DNA of 15,607 nt from an uncultured Hungatella sp. (GCA_910586845.1 CAJUJV010000019.1:19748-35354), one strand, 5' to 3'. Shown: positions 7,175 to 15,225, counted from the first letter of the stretch. Made by a program: numbers and translations. The notes: generated by a model not told the origin, from the sequence alone.

Positions 7175-7912
7175 ATGAAACTGTTTCTTACAAGCAGCCC
7201 CTGCAGCCCTTATAAACAAAAGGACGGCAGCGTGATCTGGGGATACAGCCGGGACAACGGCTTTCTGGACAGTCTGGCAGAAGGCTGGGAGCCGGGCTGC
7301 TCCTGCCTGATGATCAGCTCGGATCCGGGGGATTATGCTCATAATGATAAGATGAGAGAAGAGTTTCTGGGATTTTTCCGGATCAGCGGGATCCCTGTTT
7401 CCGATCTGATCATCTGTGATCACAGGAACCAGGGGCAGCTGGAGCGCTATCTGGGGGAGAGCCGGATCCTGATCCTGGCAGGCGGCCATGTGCCTACTCA
7501 GAACGCATTTTTCCGGGAGATCGGGTTAAGACGGCTGATAAGAGAGTTCCGGGGGACGGTCATGGGCATCAGCGCAGGGACCATGAACTGTGCAGAAGTG
7601 GTTTACGCCCAGCCGGAGCTTCCCGGCGAATCCTGTGATCCCGGATACCGGAGATTTCTGGAGGGCCTGGGCCTGACAGACCTGCAGATCCTTCCTCACT
7701 ATCAGGAGGTGAAGGACAATCTGCTGGACGGGCGGAGGCTGATCGAAGACATTACCTGCGAAGACAGTTACGGCAGGACCCTCTATGCCCTGGTGGACGG
7801 CAGCTATGTGCTCTGTGACGGCAGGCGGCAGATCCTTTTTGGGGAGGCCTGGCGGATCAGGGACGGAGTCATAACAAAAATATGTGAAAAAGGCCAGAGG
7901 ATAGAATTGTGA
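7175..7912 (+). CDS. Peptidase S51 family (dipeptidase E-like) protein
   Basis: Class I glutamine-amidotransferase-like fold with a serine nucleophile, the family of aspartyl dipeptidase PepE and cyanophycinase. I start at ATG 7175 (245 residues) because AGGGAGGTG lies just upstream; the longer frame to 7088 runs into the DegV gene. The nucleophile elbow is GISAG with Ser133 (131-135). A Gly-Gly loop (LAGGHVPTQ, 101-109) precedes it, and His175 (LPHY) is the likely catalytic His. The substrate cannot be deduced; alpha-aspartyl dipeptides are the known PepE substrate. It is the last gene before a terminator in the run that starts at the metallophosphoesterase, 19 nt after the DegV gene. Confidence 0.87.
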   Translation: MKLFLTSSPCSPYKQKDGSVIWGYSRDNGFLDSLAEGWEPGCSCLMISSDPGDYAHNDKMREEFLGFFRISGIPVSDLIICDHRNQGQLERYLGESRILILAGGHVPTQNAFFREIGLRRLIREFRGTVMGISAGTMNCAEVVYAQPELPGESCDPGYRRFLEGLGLTDLQILPHYQEVKDNLLDGRRLIEDITCEDSYGRTLYALVDGSYVLCDGRRQILFGEAWRIRDGVITKICEKGQRIEL

Positions 7913-7917
7913 TCTTC

Positions 7918-7957
7918 AGGGCAGACTTGAGAGAAGGATCTTGAGCCTGCCCTTTTT
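7918..7957 (+). terminator. Rho-independent terminator after the S51 peptidase gene
   Basis: AGGGCAG (7918-7924) pairs with CTGCCCT (7947-7953) and is followed by a TTTT run, starting five bases after the stop codon. The loop is long (22 nt). It ends the metallophosphoesterase-scpAB-degV-S51 operon. Confidence 0.8.
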
Positions 7958-8059
7958 ATGTACACGGGGCTGAGAGGAATACGGCTGCTCTAGCGGCCCC
8001 GCCCCGGCACGGCGAGCAGGGGAAAAAGCCTCCCCTGCCCGATTTGAGAAAAATAATGC

Positions 8060-8088
8060 TTGCAATATACCCCCATAGGGTATATAAT
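8060..8088 (+). promoter_or_regulatory. Sigma-A promoter of the csoR-copA operon
   Basis: TTGCAA (8060-8065) and TATAAT (8083-8088) are separated by exactly 17 bp. The transcript would start near 8095, giving a leader of about 65 nt before csoR. Confidence 0.85.
8065..8085. promoter_or_regulatory. CsoR-type copper operator
   Basis: A perfect 8-bp inverted repeat, ATATACCC / GGGTATAT, flanks a 5-bp centre (CCATA). The TACCC...GGGTA core matches the known CsoR operator class. It fills the -35 to -10 spacer and overlaps the -10 box, so bound CsoR would block RNA polymerase directly. This supports copper-responsive autoregulation of csoR and copA. Confidence 0.88.
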
Positions 8089-8159
8089 CAGCTGTGTAAA
8101 GAGAAGCACTTTGCCGCACATGGGGAAGTTTACGGAAAAAGCGGAGAGGGGGAGTATCC

Positions 8160-8474
8160 ATGGATAAAGAAGAGATACAGGGCTGTGAATGCTGCCATAA
8201 GACGAAAGAGCGTTCGGAGAAGGAGTACAGGGATCTGATCCACCGGCTCAACAGGATCGAGGGACAGATCCGGGGGATCCGGGGCATGGTGGAAAAGGAT
8301 GCCTACTGTCCGGAGATCCTGATTCAGGTAGCGGCAGCCAACGCGGCTCTCAACAGCTTTAACAAAGTGCTTCTTGCCAGTCACATCAGGACCTGTGTGG
8401 CCAGAGACATCAGAGAAGGGAAAGAAGAGACCATCGATGAACTGGTGACGACCCTGCAGAAACTGATGAAATAA
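8160..8474 (+). CDS. csoR: Copper-sensing transcriptional repressor CsoR
   Basis: Small all-helical repressor (104 residues, DUF156/CsoR family) that leaves its operator on binding Cu(I). The copper ligands fit the Cys-His-Cys pattern: Cys50 (DAYCPEIL), His75 and Cys79 (SHIRTC). The conserved RLNRIEGQIRGIRGM segment (29-43) forms the first helix, which carries the DNA-binding surface. This ligand set separates it from the formaldehyde (FrmR) and nickel (RcnR) branches. It has an additional N-terminal cluster, CECCH (9-13), of unclear purpose. GGAGAGGGGGAG lies upstream of ATG 8160. A matching operator sits in the promoter and a copper ATPase follows after 24 nt, confirming the role by context. 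Confidence 0.96.
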   Translation: MDKEEIQGCECCHKTKERSEKEYRDLIHRLNRIEGQIRGIRGMVEKDAYCPEILIQVAAANAALNSFNKVLLASHIRTCVARDIREGKEETIDELVTTLQKLMK

Positions 8475-8498
8475 GAGACGGAACATAAGGAGGTTCAG

Positions 8499-11018
8499 AT
8501 GGAACAGTATACGGTGACAGGCATGAGCTGCGCCGCCTGCAGCGCCCGTGTGGAGAAGGCAGTGTCAAAGGTAGAGGGAGTGACTTCCTGCTCCGTCAGC
8601 CTTCTGACCAATTCCATGGGAGTGGAAGGAAACGCATCGGCTCAGGCCGTTATATCGGCGGTGGAGGAGGCCGGATACGGCGCTTCCCTGAAAGGAGCAG
8701 GAGGAGATCAGAAGGCTGCCGGCCCGGCCCGGACAGAGGAGGATATGCTTCAGGACAGGGAGACTCCTGTTCTGAAGAAGAGACTGATCACTTCCGTAGG
8801 ATTTCTGGCAGTACTCATGTACATTTCCATGGGACATATGATGTGGTCCTGGCCGGTGCCTTCCTTCCTGGAAGGCAATCATATGGCCATGGGGCTTCTG
8901 CAGCTTTACCTGACCGCGATCATCATGGTCATCAATCAGAAGTTTTTTATCAGCGGGTTTAAGAGCCTGTATCACGGAGCTCCCAACATGGATACTCTGG
9001 TGGCGCTGGGTTCCGGAGCTTCCTTTGTGTACAGCAGCTACGCCCTGTTTGCCATGTCAGATGCCCAGATGAGAGGCGACGGGGCGGGAGTCATGGCTTA
9101 CATGCATGAATTTTATTTTGAATCGGCAGCTATGATCCTGACGCTGATCACTGTGGGGAAGATGCTGGAAGCCAGGTCCAAGGGTAAGACCACAGATGCC
9201 TTAAAGAGTCTGATGAAGCTGGCCCCAAAGACGGCCACGATCATAAAAGACGGCGCAGAGACGGAAGTATCCATAGACCAGGTAAAAACAGGGGATATCT
9301 TCGTGGTGCGTCCCGGTGAGAATATTCCGGTAGACGGCATAGTCCTGGACGGCACCAGCGCGGTCAATGAATCGGCCCTCACAGGTGAGAGCATCCCCGT
9401 GGACAAAGGGGCGGGAGACAGGGTATCGGCTGCTACGGTAAATCAGTCCGGATTTATCCGCTGCCGGGCCACCCGGGTAGGGGAGGACACGACCCTGTCC
9501 CAGATCATCCAGATGGTAAGCGATGCGGCGGCCACCAAGGCTCCCATCGCCAAAGTGGCGGATAAAGTATCGGGAGTGTTTGTGCCGGCAGTGATCGGTA
9601 TCGCGGCGGTGACCATCCTGGTCTGGCTGGCCGCAGGGCAGACACCGGGATTTGCCCTGGCAAGAGGCATCTCCGTTCTGGTCATCAGCTGTCCCTGCGC
9701 CCTGGGTCTGGCCACGCCTGTGGCCATCATGGTGGGCAACGGCATGGGAGCCAGGAACGGGATCCTTTTTAAGACGGCGGTATCTCTGGAGGAGGCGGGC
9801 AAAACAGAGATCGTGGCTTTGGATAAGACGGGAACCATTACCAGCGGAGAACCGAAGGTGACGGATATCATACCCGCGGATCAGGTGCCGGAAGAGGAAC
9901 TCCTGAGAGATGCCTATGCGCTGGAGAGAAAAAGCGAGCATCCTCTGGCCAGGGCTATCCTTTTTAGGGCCGAGGAACTGGGAACAGAGATCCGGGAAGT
10001 GACGGATTTTCGGGCTCTGCCCGGCAACGGGCTGTCCGCCGTTCTGGACGGCGCCGTTCTGGCGGGGGGTAATTTTAAATTTATCAGCACCCGGACAGAG
10101 GTTCCTCCGGAGATGGTAAGACAGTCAGAACGCCTGGCGGAGGAAGGAAAGACGCCTCTGTTCTTCAGCAGAGGAGAGAAGCTGACAGGTATCATCGCAG
10201 TGGCGGATGTGATTAAGGAGGACAGCCCCAGGGCAGTGAAGGAACTGCAGAATATGGGGATCCGTGTGGTCATGCTTACAGGAGACAACGAGCGGACCGC
10301 CAGAGCCATCGGAGACCAGGCCGGCGTGGATCAGGTTATCGCGGGAGTCCTTCCCGAAGGCAAGGAGAGCGTTATCCGCTCCTTAAAACAAAAGGGTAAA
10401 GTGGCCATGGTGGGAGACGGCATCAACGATGCCCCGGCTCTGACCAGGGCTGACATCGGCATCGCCATCGGAGCGGGGACGGATATCGCCATCGACGCCG
10501 CGGACGTGGTGCTGATGAAGAGCCGTTTAAGCGACGTGCCGGCGGCTGTCCGGTTAAGCCGGGCCACTCTCAGGAATATCCACGAGAATCTGTTCTGGGC
10601 TTTCTTCTACAATGTAGTGGGGATCCCGCTGGCCGCCGGCATATGGTATCCCGTCTTTGGCTGGAAACTGAATCCCATGTTCGGAGCGGCAGCCATGAGC
10701 CTGTCCAGCTTCTGTGTGGTGACCAATGCGCTGAGACTGAATCTGTTCCGCATCCACGATGCAGGAAAAGATAAAAAAATCAAAAACAGGAAAACGGAGG
10801 AAAAAACCATGGAAAAGACTATGAAGATCGAGGGAATGATGTGCGGCCACTGTGAAGCCAGAGTGAAGAAATGTCTGGAGGCCCTTCCGGAAGTCGCCGG
10901 GGCGGCAGTGAGCCATGAGGCCGGGACCGCGGTGGTCACCTTAAAGAGCGAGATCGCTGACGACGTGCTGAAAAAGACGGTGGAGGATCAGGATTACAAG
11001 GTGATATCCATCCAGTAG
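8499..11018 (+). CDS. copA: Copper-exporting P1B-type ATPase with N- and C-terminal HMA domains
   Basis: Membrane pump that exports Cu(I) using ATP. The 839-residue product has an N-terminal HMA domain with GMSCAAC (Cys11, Cys14), two membrane segments, two more before the actuator (TGES, 295-298), the CPC copper motif (Cys398-Pro399-Cys400) in a membrane helix, the phosphorylated Asp442 in DKTGT, the His481-Pro482 motif, GDGIND (639-644) and two final membrane helices. After a lysine-rich linker a second HMA domain with GMMCGHC (Cys782, Cys785) ends the protein. A C-terminal HMA is less common than N-terminal ones and here equals a complete CopZ of 69 residues beginning at Met771 with its own ribosome site. 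AAGGAGG (8487-8493) sits before ATG 8499. Regulation is by the upstream CsoR operator. Confidence 0.96.
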   Translation: MEQYTVTGMSCAACSARVEKAVSKVEGVTSCSVSLLTNSMGVEGNASAQAVISAVEEAGYGASLKGAGGDQKAAGPARTEEDMLQDRETPVLKKRLITSVGFLAVLMYISMGHMMWSWPVPSFLEGNHMAMGLLQLYLTAIIMVINQKFFISGFKSLYHGAPNMDTLVALGSGASFVYSSYALFAMSDAQMRGDGAGVMAYMHEFYFESAAMILTLITVGKMLEARSKGKTTDALKSLMKLAPKTATIIKDGAETEVSIDQVKTGDIFVVRPGENIPVDGIVLDGTSAVNESALTGESIPVDKGAGDRVSAATVNQSGFIRCRATRVGEDTTLSQIIQMVSDAAATKAPIAKVADKVSGVFVPAVIGIAAVTILVWLAAGQTPGFALARGISVLVISCPCALGLATPVAIMVGNGMGARNGILFKTAVSLEEAGKTEIVALDKTGTITSGEPKVTDIIPADQVPEEELLRDAYALERKSEHPLARAILFRAEELGTEIREVTDFRALPGNGLSAVLDGAVLAGGNFKFISTRTEVPPEMVRQSERLAEEGKTPLFFSRGEKLTGIIAVADVIKEDSPRAVKELQNMGIRVVMLTGDNERTARAIGDQAGVDQVIAGVLPEGKESVIRSLKQKGKVAMVGDGINDAPALTRADIGIAIGAGTDIAIDAADVVLMKSRLSDVPAAVRLSRATLRNIHENLFWAFFYNVVGIPLAAGIWYPVFGWKLNPMFGAAAMSLSSFCVVTNALRLNLFRIHDAGKDKKIKNRKTEEKTMEKTMKIEGMMCGHCEARVKKCLEALPEVAGAAVSHEAGTAVVTLKSEIADDVLKKTVEDQDYKVISIQ
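10795..11018 (+). other. Internal ribosome site and in-frame CopZ-like reading frame within copA
   Basis: CGGAGG (10795-10800) lies 8 nt before an in-frame ATG at 10809. Translation from it would give a free 69-residue HMA protein (MEKTMKIEGMMCGHC onward), the usual size of the copper chaperone CopZ. Whether it is used is an inference; the strong Shine-Dalgarno in the linker supports it. Confidence 0.5.
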
Positions 11019-11065
11019 TTACCCTCCGTGTGTCCCCTTGTCCACAGAGGGTACGGGAAACAAAG

Positions 11066-11118
11066 AAGAAAACGGCGCCGTTTCTGCCCGGAAAGCAGAG
11101 GCCGCGCCGTTTTCTTTT
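11066..11118 (+). terminator. Rho-independent terminator of the copper operon
   Basis: A 12-bp perfect stem, AAGAAAACGGCG (11066-11077) with CGCCGTTTTCTT (11105-11116), carries an inner TCTGC/GCAGA hairpin and a T-rich tail. A second hairpin precedes it, TACCCTC (11020-11026) with GAGGGTA (11047-11053), right after the copA stop; it lacks a T-run. Confidence 0.88.
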
Positions 11119-11136
11119 CTCTCCCGGGAAACAGTA

Positions 11137-11166
11137 TTGGCAAAAGTGGGAAAGGTATGGTATAAT
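11137..11166 (+). promoter_or_regulatory. Sigma-A promoter with extended -10 for dut
   Basis: TTGGCA (11137-11142) and TATAAT (11161-11166) are 18 bp apart, and TGG directly before the -10 box gives an extended -10 (TGn). It follows the copper terminator and should drive dut, the TPR lipoprotein and hflX. Confidence 0.85.
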
Positions 11167-11224
11167 CTGAGATTATATCAGCGCCGGTTCGGCGTCACGA
11201 AAAAAAGGAAAGGAGAACCGGTTC

Positions 11225-11659
11225 ATGGAGAGAATCAGGATCAAATATTTTACGGATAAGATCGACAGGCTGTGTTACATAGACGGAAAGTCGGACTGGA
11301 TTGATCTTCGGGCGGCGGAAGATGTGGAGATGAAGGCAGGTGAATACCGGCTGATCCCCCTGGGGGTGGCCATGAAACTGCCCGCAGGTTACGAGGCTCA
11401 TGTGGTGCCCAGGAGTTCCACTTTTAAAAATTTCGGGGTGATCCAGGCCAATTCCATGGGGATCATCGACGAGAGCTACTGCGGCGGCAGCGATCAGTGG
11501 TATTTTCCTGCCTATGCCCTTCGGGATACCATAATCCACGTCAACGACCGGATCTGTCAGTTCCGTATCATGGAACATCAGCCTGCCGTAGTATTTGAAC
11601 AGGTGCCGGAGCTGGAAGACCCGGACCGGGGCGGTCTGGGGAGCACAGGGACCCGGTAG
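11225..11659 (+). CDS. dut: dUTP diphosphatase (dUTPase)
   Basis: Trimeric enzyme that converts dUTP to dUMP and pyrophosphate, keeping uracil out of DNA and feeding dTMP synthesis. The 144-residue product has the five dUTPase motifs: motif 1 DLRAAE (27-32), motif 2 PRSSTF (62-67), motif 3 GIIDESYCG (79-87) with the catalytic Asp82, motif 4 DRICQFRI (108-115) and the C-terminal motif 5 RGGLGSTG (135-142). Motif 3 carries Cys-Gly instead of the Arg-Gly-Glu of the enterobacterial enzyme, which I recall as usual in clostridial relatives. AAAGGAG (11209-11215) lies before ATG 11225. It is the first gene after a strong promoter, and the next gene starts 16 nt downstream. Confidence 0.95.
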   Translation: MERIRIKYFTDKIDRLCYIDGKSDWIDLRAAEDVEMKAGEYRLIPLGVAMKLPAGYEAHVVPRSSTFKNFGVIQANSMGIIDESYCGGSDQWYFPAYALRDTIIHVNDRICQFRIMEHQPAVVFEQVPELEDPDRGGLGSTGTR

Positions 11660-11675
11660 ACGGAGGAAGAGCGAG

Positions 11676-12473
11676 ATGAGAAGGAAAAGAAAGGGCATGG
11701 GGCAGAATCTGAGAAAAGGGCTGGCGCTTCTGTGTCTCGGAGGGATGCTCCTGGCATTTACGGGCTGCAGGAACCAGGAGAAGGAACGGCAGGAACTGCG
11801 GCTTCAGGGGATCACTCAGCTGGAGGCCGGAGATTATGAAGGGGCGGTGTCATCTTTTGAAGAGGCCCTCATGAAGACCTCCAACGGACTGGTGGGAGAA
11901 TTTGAACTGGATATCTTAAAATACAGGGCAGAGGCAGAGTACGGTGCCGGAGACTATGAGGCCGCCGCCTACACTTATGAGATCCTTCTTCAGGCAGACG
12001 GGGAAGATACGGAGTACCGGACCAGGGCCTGTCTTCTGTCAGCCATGGCAGGACAGGCGGACAAGGCTAAAGAGCTCTATAAGAAGATGTATGAGCTGCA
12101 GCCGGACAGCCCCGACACGGCCCGGGCCCTCCTGCTTCTGGGGCAGCTTCTGACAGAACAGGACCGTTTCGGCGAGGCCATGGAGCTCTATGAGCAGGCG
12201 GTGAATGGAGGCATCAAAAACGGGGAAATTTATAACCGCATGGGGCTGTGCCAGCTGGAGGCCGGAGACTATGACAAGGCGCTTGAGTATCTGAAGCAGG
12301 GGATCCAGACAGGGGATGCCCAGGCCATGGAGAGCCTTTTGAGAAATCAGGCGGCAGTCTATGAGAAGAAACTGGATTTTGCCGGAGCCCTGTCTGTTCT
12401 GGAACAGTACGCCGCCGCTTACGGCGCAACGCCGGAGATCCAGAAAGAGATCGATTTCCTGAAGACCAGATAG
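11676..12473 (+). CDS. TPR-repeat lipoprotein
   Basis: Predicted surface lipoprotein of 265 residues. I choose ATG 11676, preceded by CGGAGGAAG; the longer frame runs into dut. The N-terminus is basic (MRRKRKGMGQNLRK), followed by a hydrophobic stretch and a lipobox FTGC with Cys31 as the lipid-modified residue. The rest is helical with tetratricopeptide-like repeats, clearest around LEAGDYEGAVSSFEEAL (49-65), GAGDYEAAAYTYEILL (90-105), a unit near 125-142, EQDRFGEAMELYEQAV (161-176) and LEAGDYDKALEYLKQGI (194-210). Such repeats bind partner proteins. The specific role is unknown; nothing in its neighbours (dut, hflX) points to a function. Confidence 0.87.
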   Translation: MRRKRKGMGQNLRKGLALLCLGGMLLAFTGCRNQEKERQELRLQGITQLEAGDYEGAVSSFEEALMKTSNGLVGEFELDILKYRAEAEYGAGDYEAAAYTYEILLQADGEDTEYRTRACLLSAMAGQADKAKELYKKMYELQPDSPDTARALLLLGQLLTEQDRFGEAMELYEQAVNGGIKNGEIYNRMGLCQLEAGDYDKALEYLKQGIQTGDAQAMESLLRNQAAVYEKKLDFAGALSVLEQYAAAYGATPEIQKEIDFLKTR

Positions 12474-12489
12474 AAGAAAGGAGTTTTGA

Positions 12490-13737
12490 TTGACAGAATT
12501 GCATGAATTAAAAGATATCGAGGAACGGGTCATCCTTCTGGCCGTCAGTACGGGAGAGGAAGAAGATACAGAGGCCTGTCTCGACGAGCTGGAGGATCTG
12601 GTGGAGACGGCGGGAGCCGTGACCGTGGACCGGATGATCCAGAACCGGGAAGCGGTCCACCCGGTCACCTACCTGGGAAAGGGAAAGATTCAGGAGGTAA
12701 AGGACCGGATCTGGGAGCTTGATGCCACAGGAGTGGTCTGCGACGATGAACTGTCCCCGGCTCAGCTTCGCAGTCTGGAGGATGCCCTGGATACCAAGGT
12801 GATGGACAGGACCATGGTCATCCTGGATATCTTTGCGGCCAGGGCCAGCACGAGAGAGGGAAAGATCCAGGTGGAGCTGGCTCAGCTGAAGTACAGGGCA
12901 GCCAGGCTGGTGGGACTTGGCAGTTCCCTGTCCAGGCTGGGAGGAGGAATCGGCACCAGAGGGCCGGGAGAGAAGAAACTGGAGATGGACCGGCGTCTCA
13001 TCCACCAACGTATCAGCCGGCTGAAGGAAGAATTAAAAGACGTGGAGAATCACAGAGAGGTACAGCGCAGACAGAGGGAGAGATCCCACATCCAGGTGGC
13101 GGCTATCGTAGGGTATACCAATGCCGGGAAATCCACACTGCTGAATTATCTGACCGATGCGGGGATCCTGGCGGAAGACAAGCTGTTTGCCACTCTGGAT
13201 CCAACCACCAGGAGTCTGACGCTGCCCGGCGGACAAAAACTGCTGCTGACAGACACGGTGGGATTTATCCGGAAGCTGCCCCATCATCTTATCGAGGCGT
13301 TCAAGAGTACCCTGGAGGAAGCCAGGTACAGCGATATTATTCTTCATGTGGTGGACTGTTCCAATCCGCACATGGATATGCAGATGCATGTTGTATACGA
13401 GACATTAAGACAGCTGCAGGTGACAGACAAGACCATGGTCACCGTATTTAACAAGACAGATAAGCCGGAACATCAGGAGATCCTCAAAGATCGGTCCGCC
13501 GATCATCAGGTAAAGCTGTCGGCGAAAACAGGCCAGGGAGTGGATCAGCTTCTGCGGGTTCTGGAGACTGTCCTGAGAGAACGGCAGATCTGCCTGGAAA
13601 GGCTTTATCCTTACAGCCAGGCAGGAAAGATCCAGTCCGTGAGAAAATACGGAGTGCTTCTGGAGGAAGAATACCGGGAAGACGGGATCTTTATCCGGGC
13701 ATATGTTCCGGCGGAGCTGTACGGACAGGTCCTGTAG
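12490..13737 (+). CDS. hflX: Ribosome-associated GTPase HflX
   Basis: GTPase that binds the 50S subunit and splits stalled ribosomes, mainly under stress. The 415-residue product starts at TTG 12490, with AAAGGAG (12477-12483) 6 nt upstream; no nearby ATG is better placed. The N-terminal HflX domain ends with the family hallmark GTRGPGEKKLE (155-165) and a coiled helical linker (RISRLKEELKDV). The G domain has the P-loop GYTNAGKS (208-215), DTVGF (255-259), NKTD (321-324) and SAKTG (344-348). A short C-terminal domain follows. It lies 16 nt after the lipoprotein gene in the same operon. Confidence 0.96.
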   Translation: MTELHELKDIEERVILLAVSTGEEEDTEACLDELEDLVETAGAVTVDRMIQNREAVHPVTYLGKGKIQEVKDRIWELDATGVVCDDELSPAQLRSLEDALDTKVMDRTMVILDIFAARASTREGKIQVELAQLKYRAARLVGLGSSLSRLGGGIGTRGPGEKKLEMDRRLIHQRISRLKEELKDVENHREVQRRQRERSHIQVAAIVGYTNAGKSTLLNYLTDAGILAEDKLFATLDPTTRSLTLPGGQKLLLTDTVGFIRKLPHHLIEAFKSTLEEARYSDIILHVVDCSNPHMDMQMHVVYETLRQLQVTDKTMVTVFNKTDKPEHQEILKDRSADHQVKLSAKTGQGVDQLLRVLETVLRERQICLERLYPYSQAGKIQSVRKYGVLLEEEYREDGIFIRAYVPAELYGQVL

Positions 13738-13785
13738 GAATTTTCGATCATGGCAGAAGACAGAGTATGATAAAGGAGAATACGT

Positions 13786-15156
13786 ATGGAGAGAGAAAAA
13801 TTTTCTTCCAGGCTGGGGTTTATCCTCATATCTGCAGGATGTGCCATCGGCCTGGGCAATGTGTGGAGATTCCCCTATATTGTGGGAGAGTACGGAGGAG
13901 CGGCCTTTGTGCTGATCTACCTTCTGTTTCTGGTGGTTCTGGGACTGCCGGTAGTGGTTATGGAATTTGCGGTGGGAAGAGCCAGCCAGAAAAGCGCCGC
14001 TCTGTCCTTTGACGTACTGAAGCCTGAGGGAACCAGATGGCCTCTGGGGAAATATATCGCCATCGCCGGAAACTATCTTCTGATGATGTTTTACACCACT
14101 GTGGCAGGATGGATGATTCTCTATTTTGTGAAGATGCTTTTAGGCGATTTTGACGGCATGGGTGCGGAACAGGTGGGAGCTCAGTTCGGAAACATGCTGG
14201 CAGACCCGGTAATCATGATGGCCATGATGGTGATCGTGGTGCTTCTGGGGTTTGCCGTCTGCGGCATGGGACTGCAGAACGGCGTGGAGAAGATCACCAA
14301 AGCCATGATGGTGTGCCTGCTGCTTCTCATGATCATCCTGGCAGGCCATTCCATGATGATCAAAGGCGGCGGAGTGGGACTGGAGTTCTATCTGAAACCG
14401 GATTTTTCCAGAGTCATGGAGGCAGGCATCGGGGAGGTGGTCTTTGCCGCCCTGGGTCAGTCCTTCTTCACCCTCAGCATCGGTATCGGCGCTCTGGCCA
14501 TCTTCGGAAGCTATATCGGAAAGAAGAAGCGTCTGACAGGTGAGGCAGTCAGCGTGCTGTGCCTGGACACTCTGGTGGCTTTTATGGCAGGCCTGATCAT
14601 TTTCCCGGCCTGTTTTGCCTATGGGATCCAGCCGGATGCAGGGCCGTCTCTGATCTTTATCACTCTGCCCAATGTATTTAACCATATGGCAGGAGGAAGG
14701 ATCTGGGGAGGCCTGTTCTTCCTGTTTATGTCCTTCGCTGCCCTGTCCACCGTGATCGCGGTCTTTCAGAATATCGTGTCATTTGCCACGGATCTGACAG
14801 GCTGCAGCGTGAAGAAGGCGGTGGTGTGCAACGCCCTGGCTATGATCCTTCTCTCGATCCCCTGTGTCCTGGGCTTCAATATGTGGAGCGGTTTTGAGCC
14901 TCTGGGGCCGGGGACCAATGTGCTGGACCTGGAAGATTTTCTGGTGAGCAACAATCTGCTGCCCCTGGGGAGCCTGGTATATCTCCTGTTCTGTACCACC
15001 CGGTACGGCTGGGGCTTTGAGAAATTCCTGGAGGAAGCCAACGCGGGAACAGGTATGAAGTTCCCCAGGTGGACCAGGATCTATGTGAGCTATCTGCTTC
15101 CGGTGATCATCCTGGCGATCTTTCTCCAGGGGTACTGGGCCAAGTTTGCAGGCTGA
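13786..15156 (+). CDS. Neurotransmitter:sodium symporter (NSS/SNF) family transporter
   Basis: Sodium-coupled transporter of amino acids or related amines, LeuT fold. The 456-residue product is hydrophobic throughout with roughly 11-12 membrane helices. The first helix carries the signature SAGCAIGLGNVWRFPY (16-31), followed by the conserved GGAAF and the EFAVGR end of helix 2 (60-65). Asn25 corresponds to the sodium-ligand Asn27 of LeuT. The position of LeuT Asn21 is Cys19 here. The substrate cannot be predicted from sequence; bacterial members carry leucine, tryptophan, tyrosine or methionine. AAAGGAG (13772-13778) sits 7 nt before the ATG. The gap after hflX is 48 nt with no clear promoter or terminator, so it may be read from the dut promoter. 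Confidence 0.95.
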   Translation: MEREKFSSRLGFILISAGCAIGLGNVWRFPYIVGEYGGAAFVLIYLLFLVVLGLPVVVMEFAVGRASQKSAALSFDVLKPEGTRWPLGKYIAIAGNYLLMMFYTTVAGWMILYFVKMLLGDFDGMGAEQVGAQFGNMLADPVIMMAMMVIVVLLGFAVCGMGLQNGVEKITKAMMVCLLLLMIILAGHSMMIKGGGVGLEFYLKPDFSRVMEAGIGEVVFAALGQSFFTLSIGIGALAIFGSYIGKKKRLTGEAVSVLCLDTLVAFMAGLIIFPACFAYGIQPDAGPSLIFITLPNVFNHMAGGRIWGGLFFLFMSFAALSTVIAVFQNIVSFATDLTGCSVKKAVVCNALAMILLSIPCVLGFNMWSGFEPLGPGTNVLDLEDFLVSNNLLPLGSLVYLLFCTTRYGWGFEKFLEEANAGTGMKFPRWTRIYVSYLLPVIILAIFLQGYWAKFAG

Positions 15157-15225
15157 GTTCCGGCGCATCTTGTCCTCCGGCCGGCCTGGCGGAAGAATCT
15201 GTGAATAAACGGCTCCCCTCCTGCA

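Noticed and set aside
8016..8038. 8-bp GC-rich hairpin as a terminator
   Set aside because: No T-run follows on either strand.
8044..8238. 64-codon plus-strand frame over the csoR promoter
   Set aside because: It starts upstream of the promoter, crosses the operator and overlaps csoR in another frame without a ribosome site.
11038..11259. 73-codon plus-strand frame between copA and dut
   Set aside because: It runs through a terminator and a promoter and overlaps dut; those features explain the region better.
15157..15200. Possible terminator after the sodium symporter gene
   Set aside because: GC-rich complementary pieces (TTCCG/CGGAA, GGCCGGCC) are present but weakly arranged and without a T-run.
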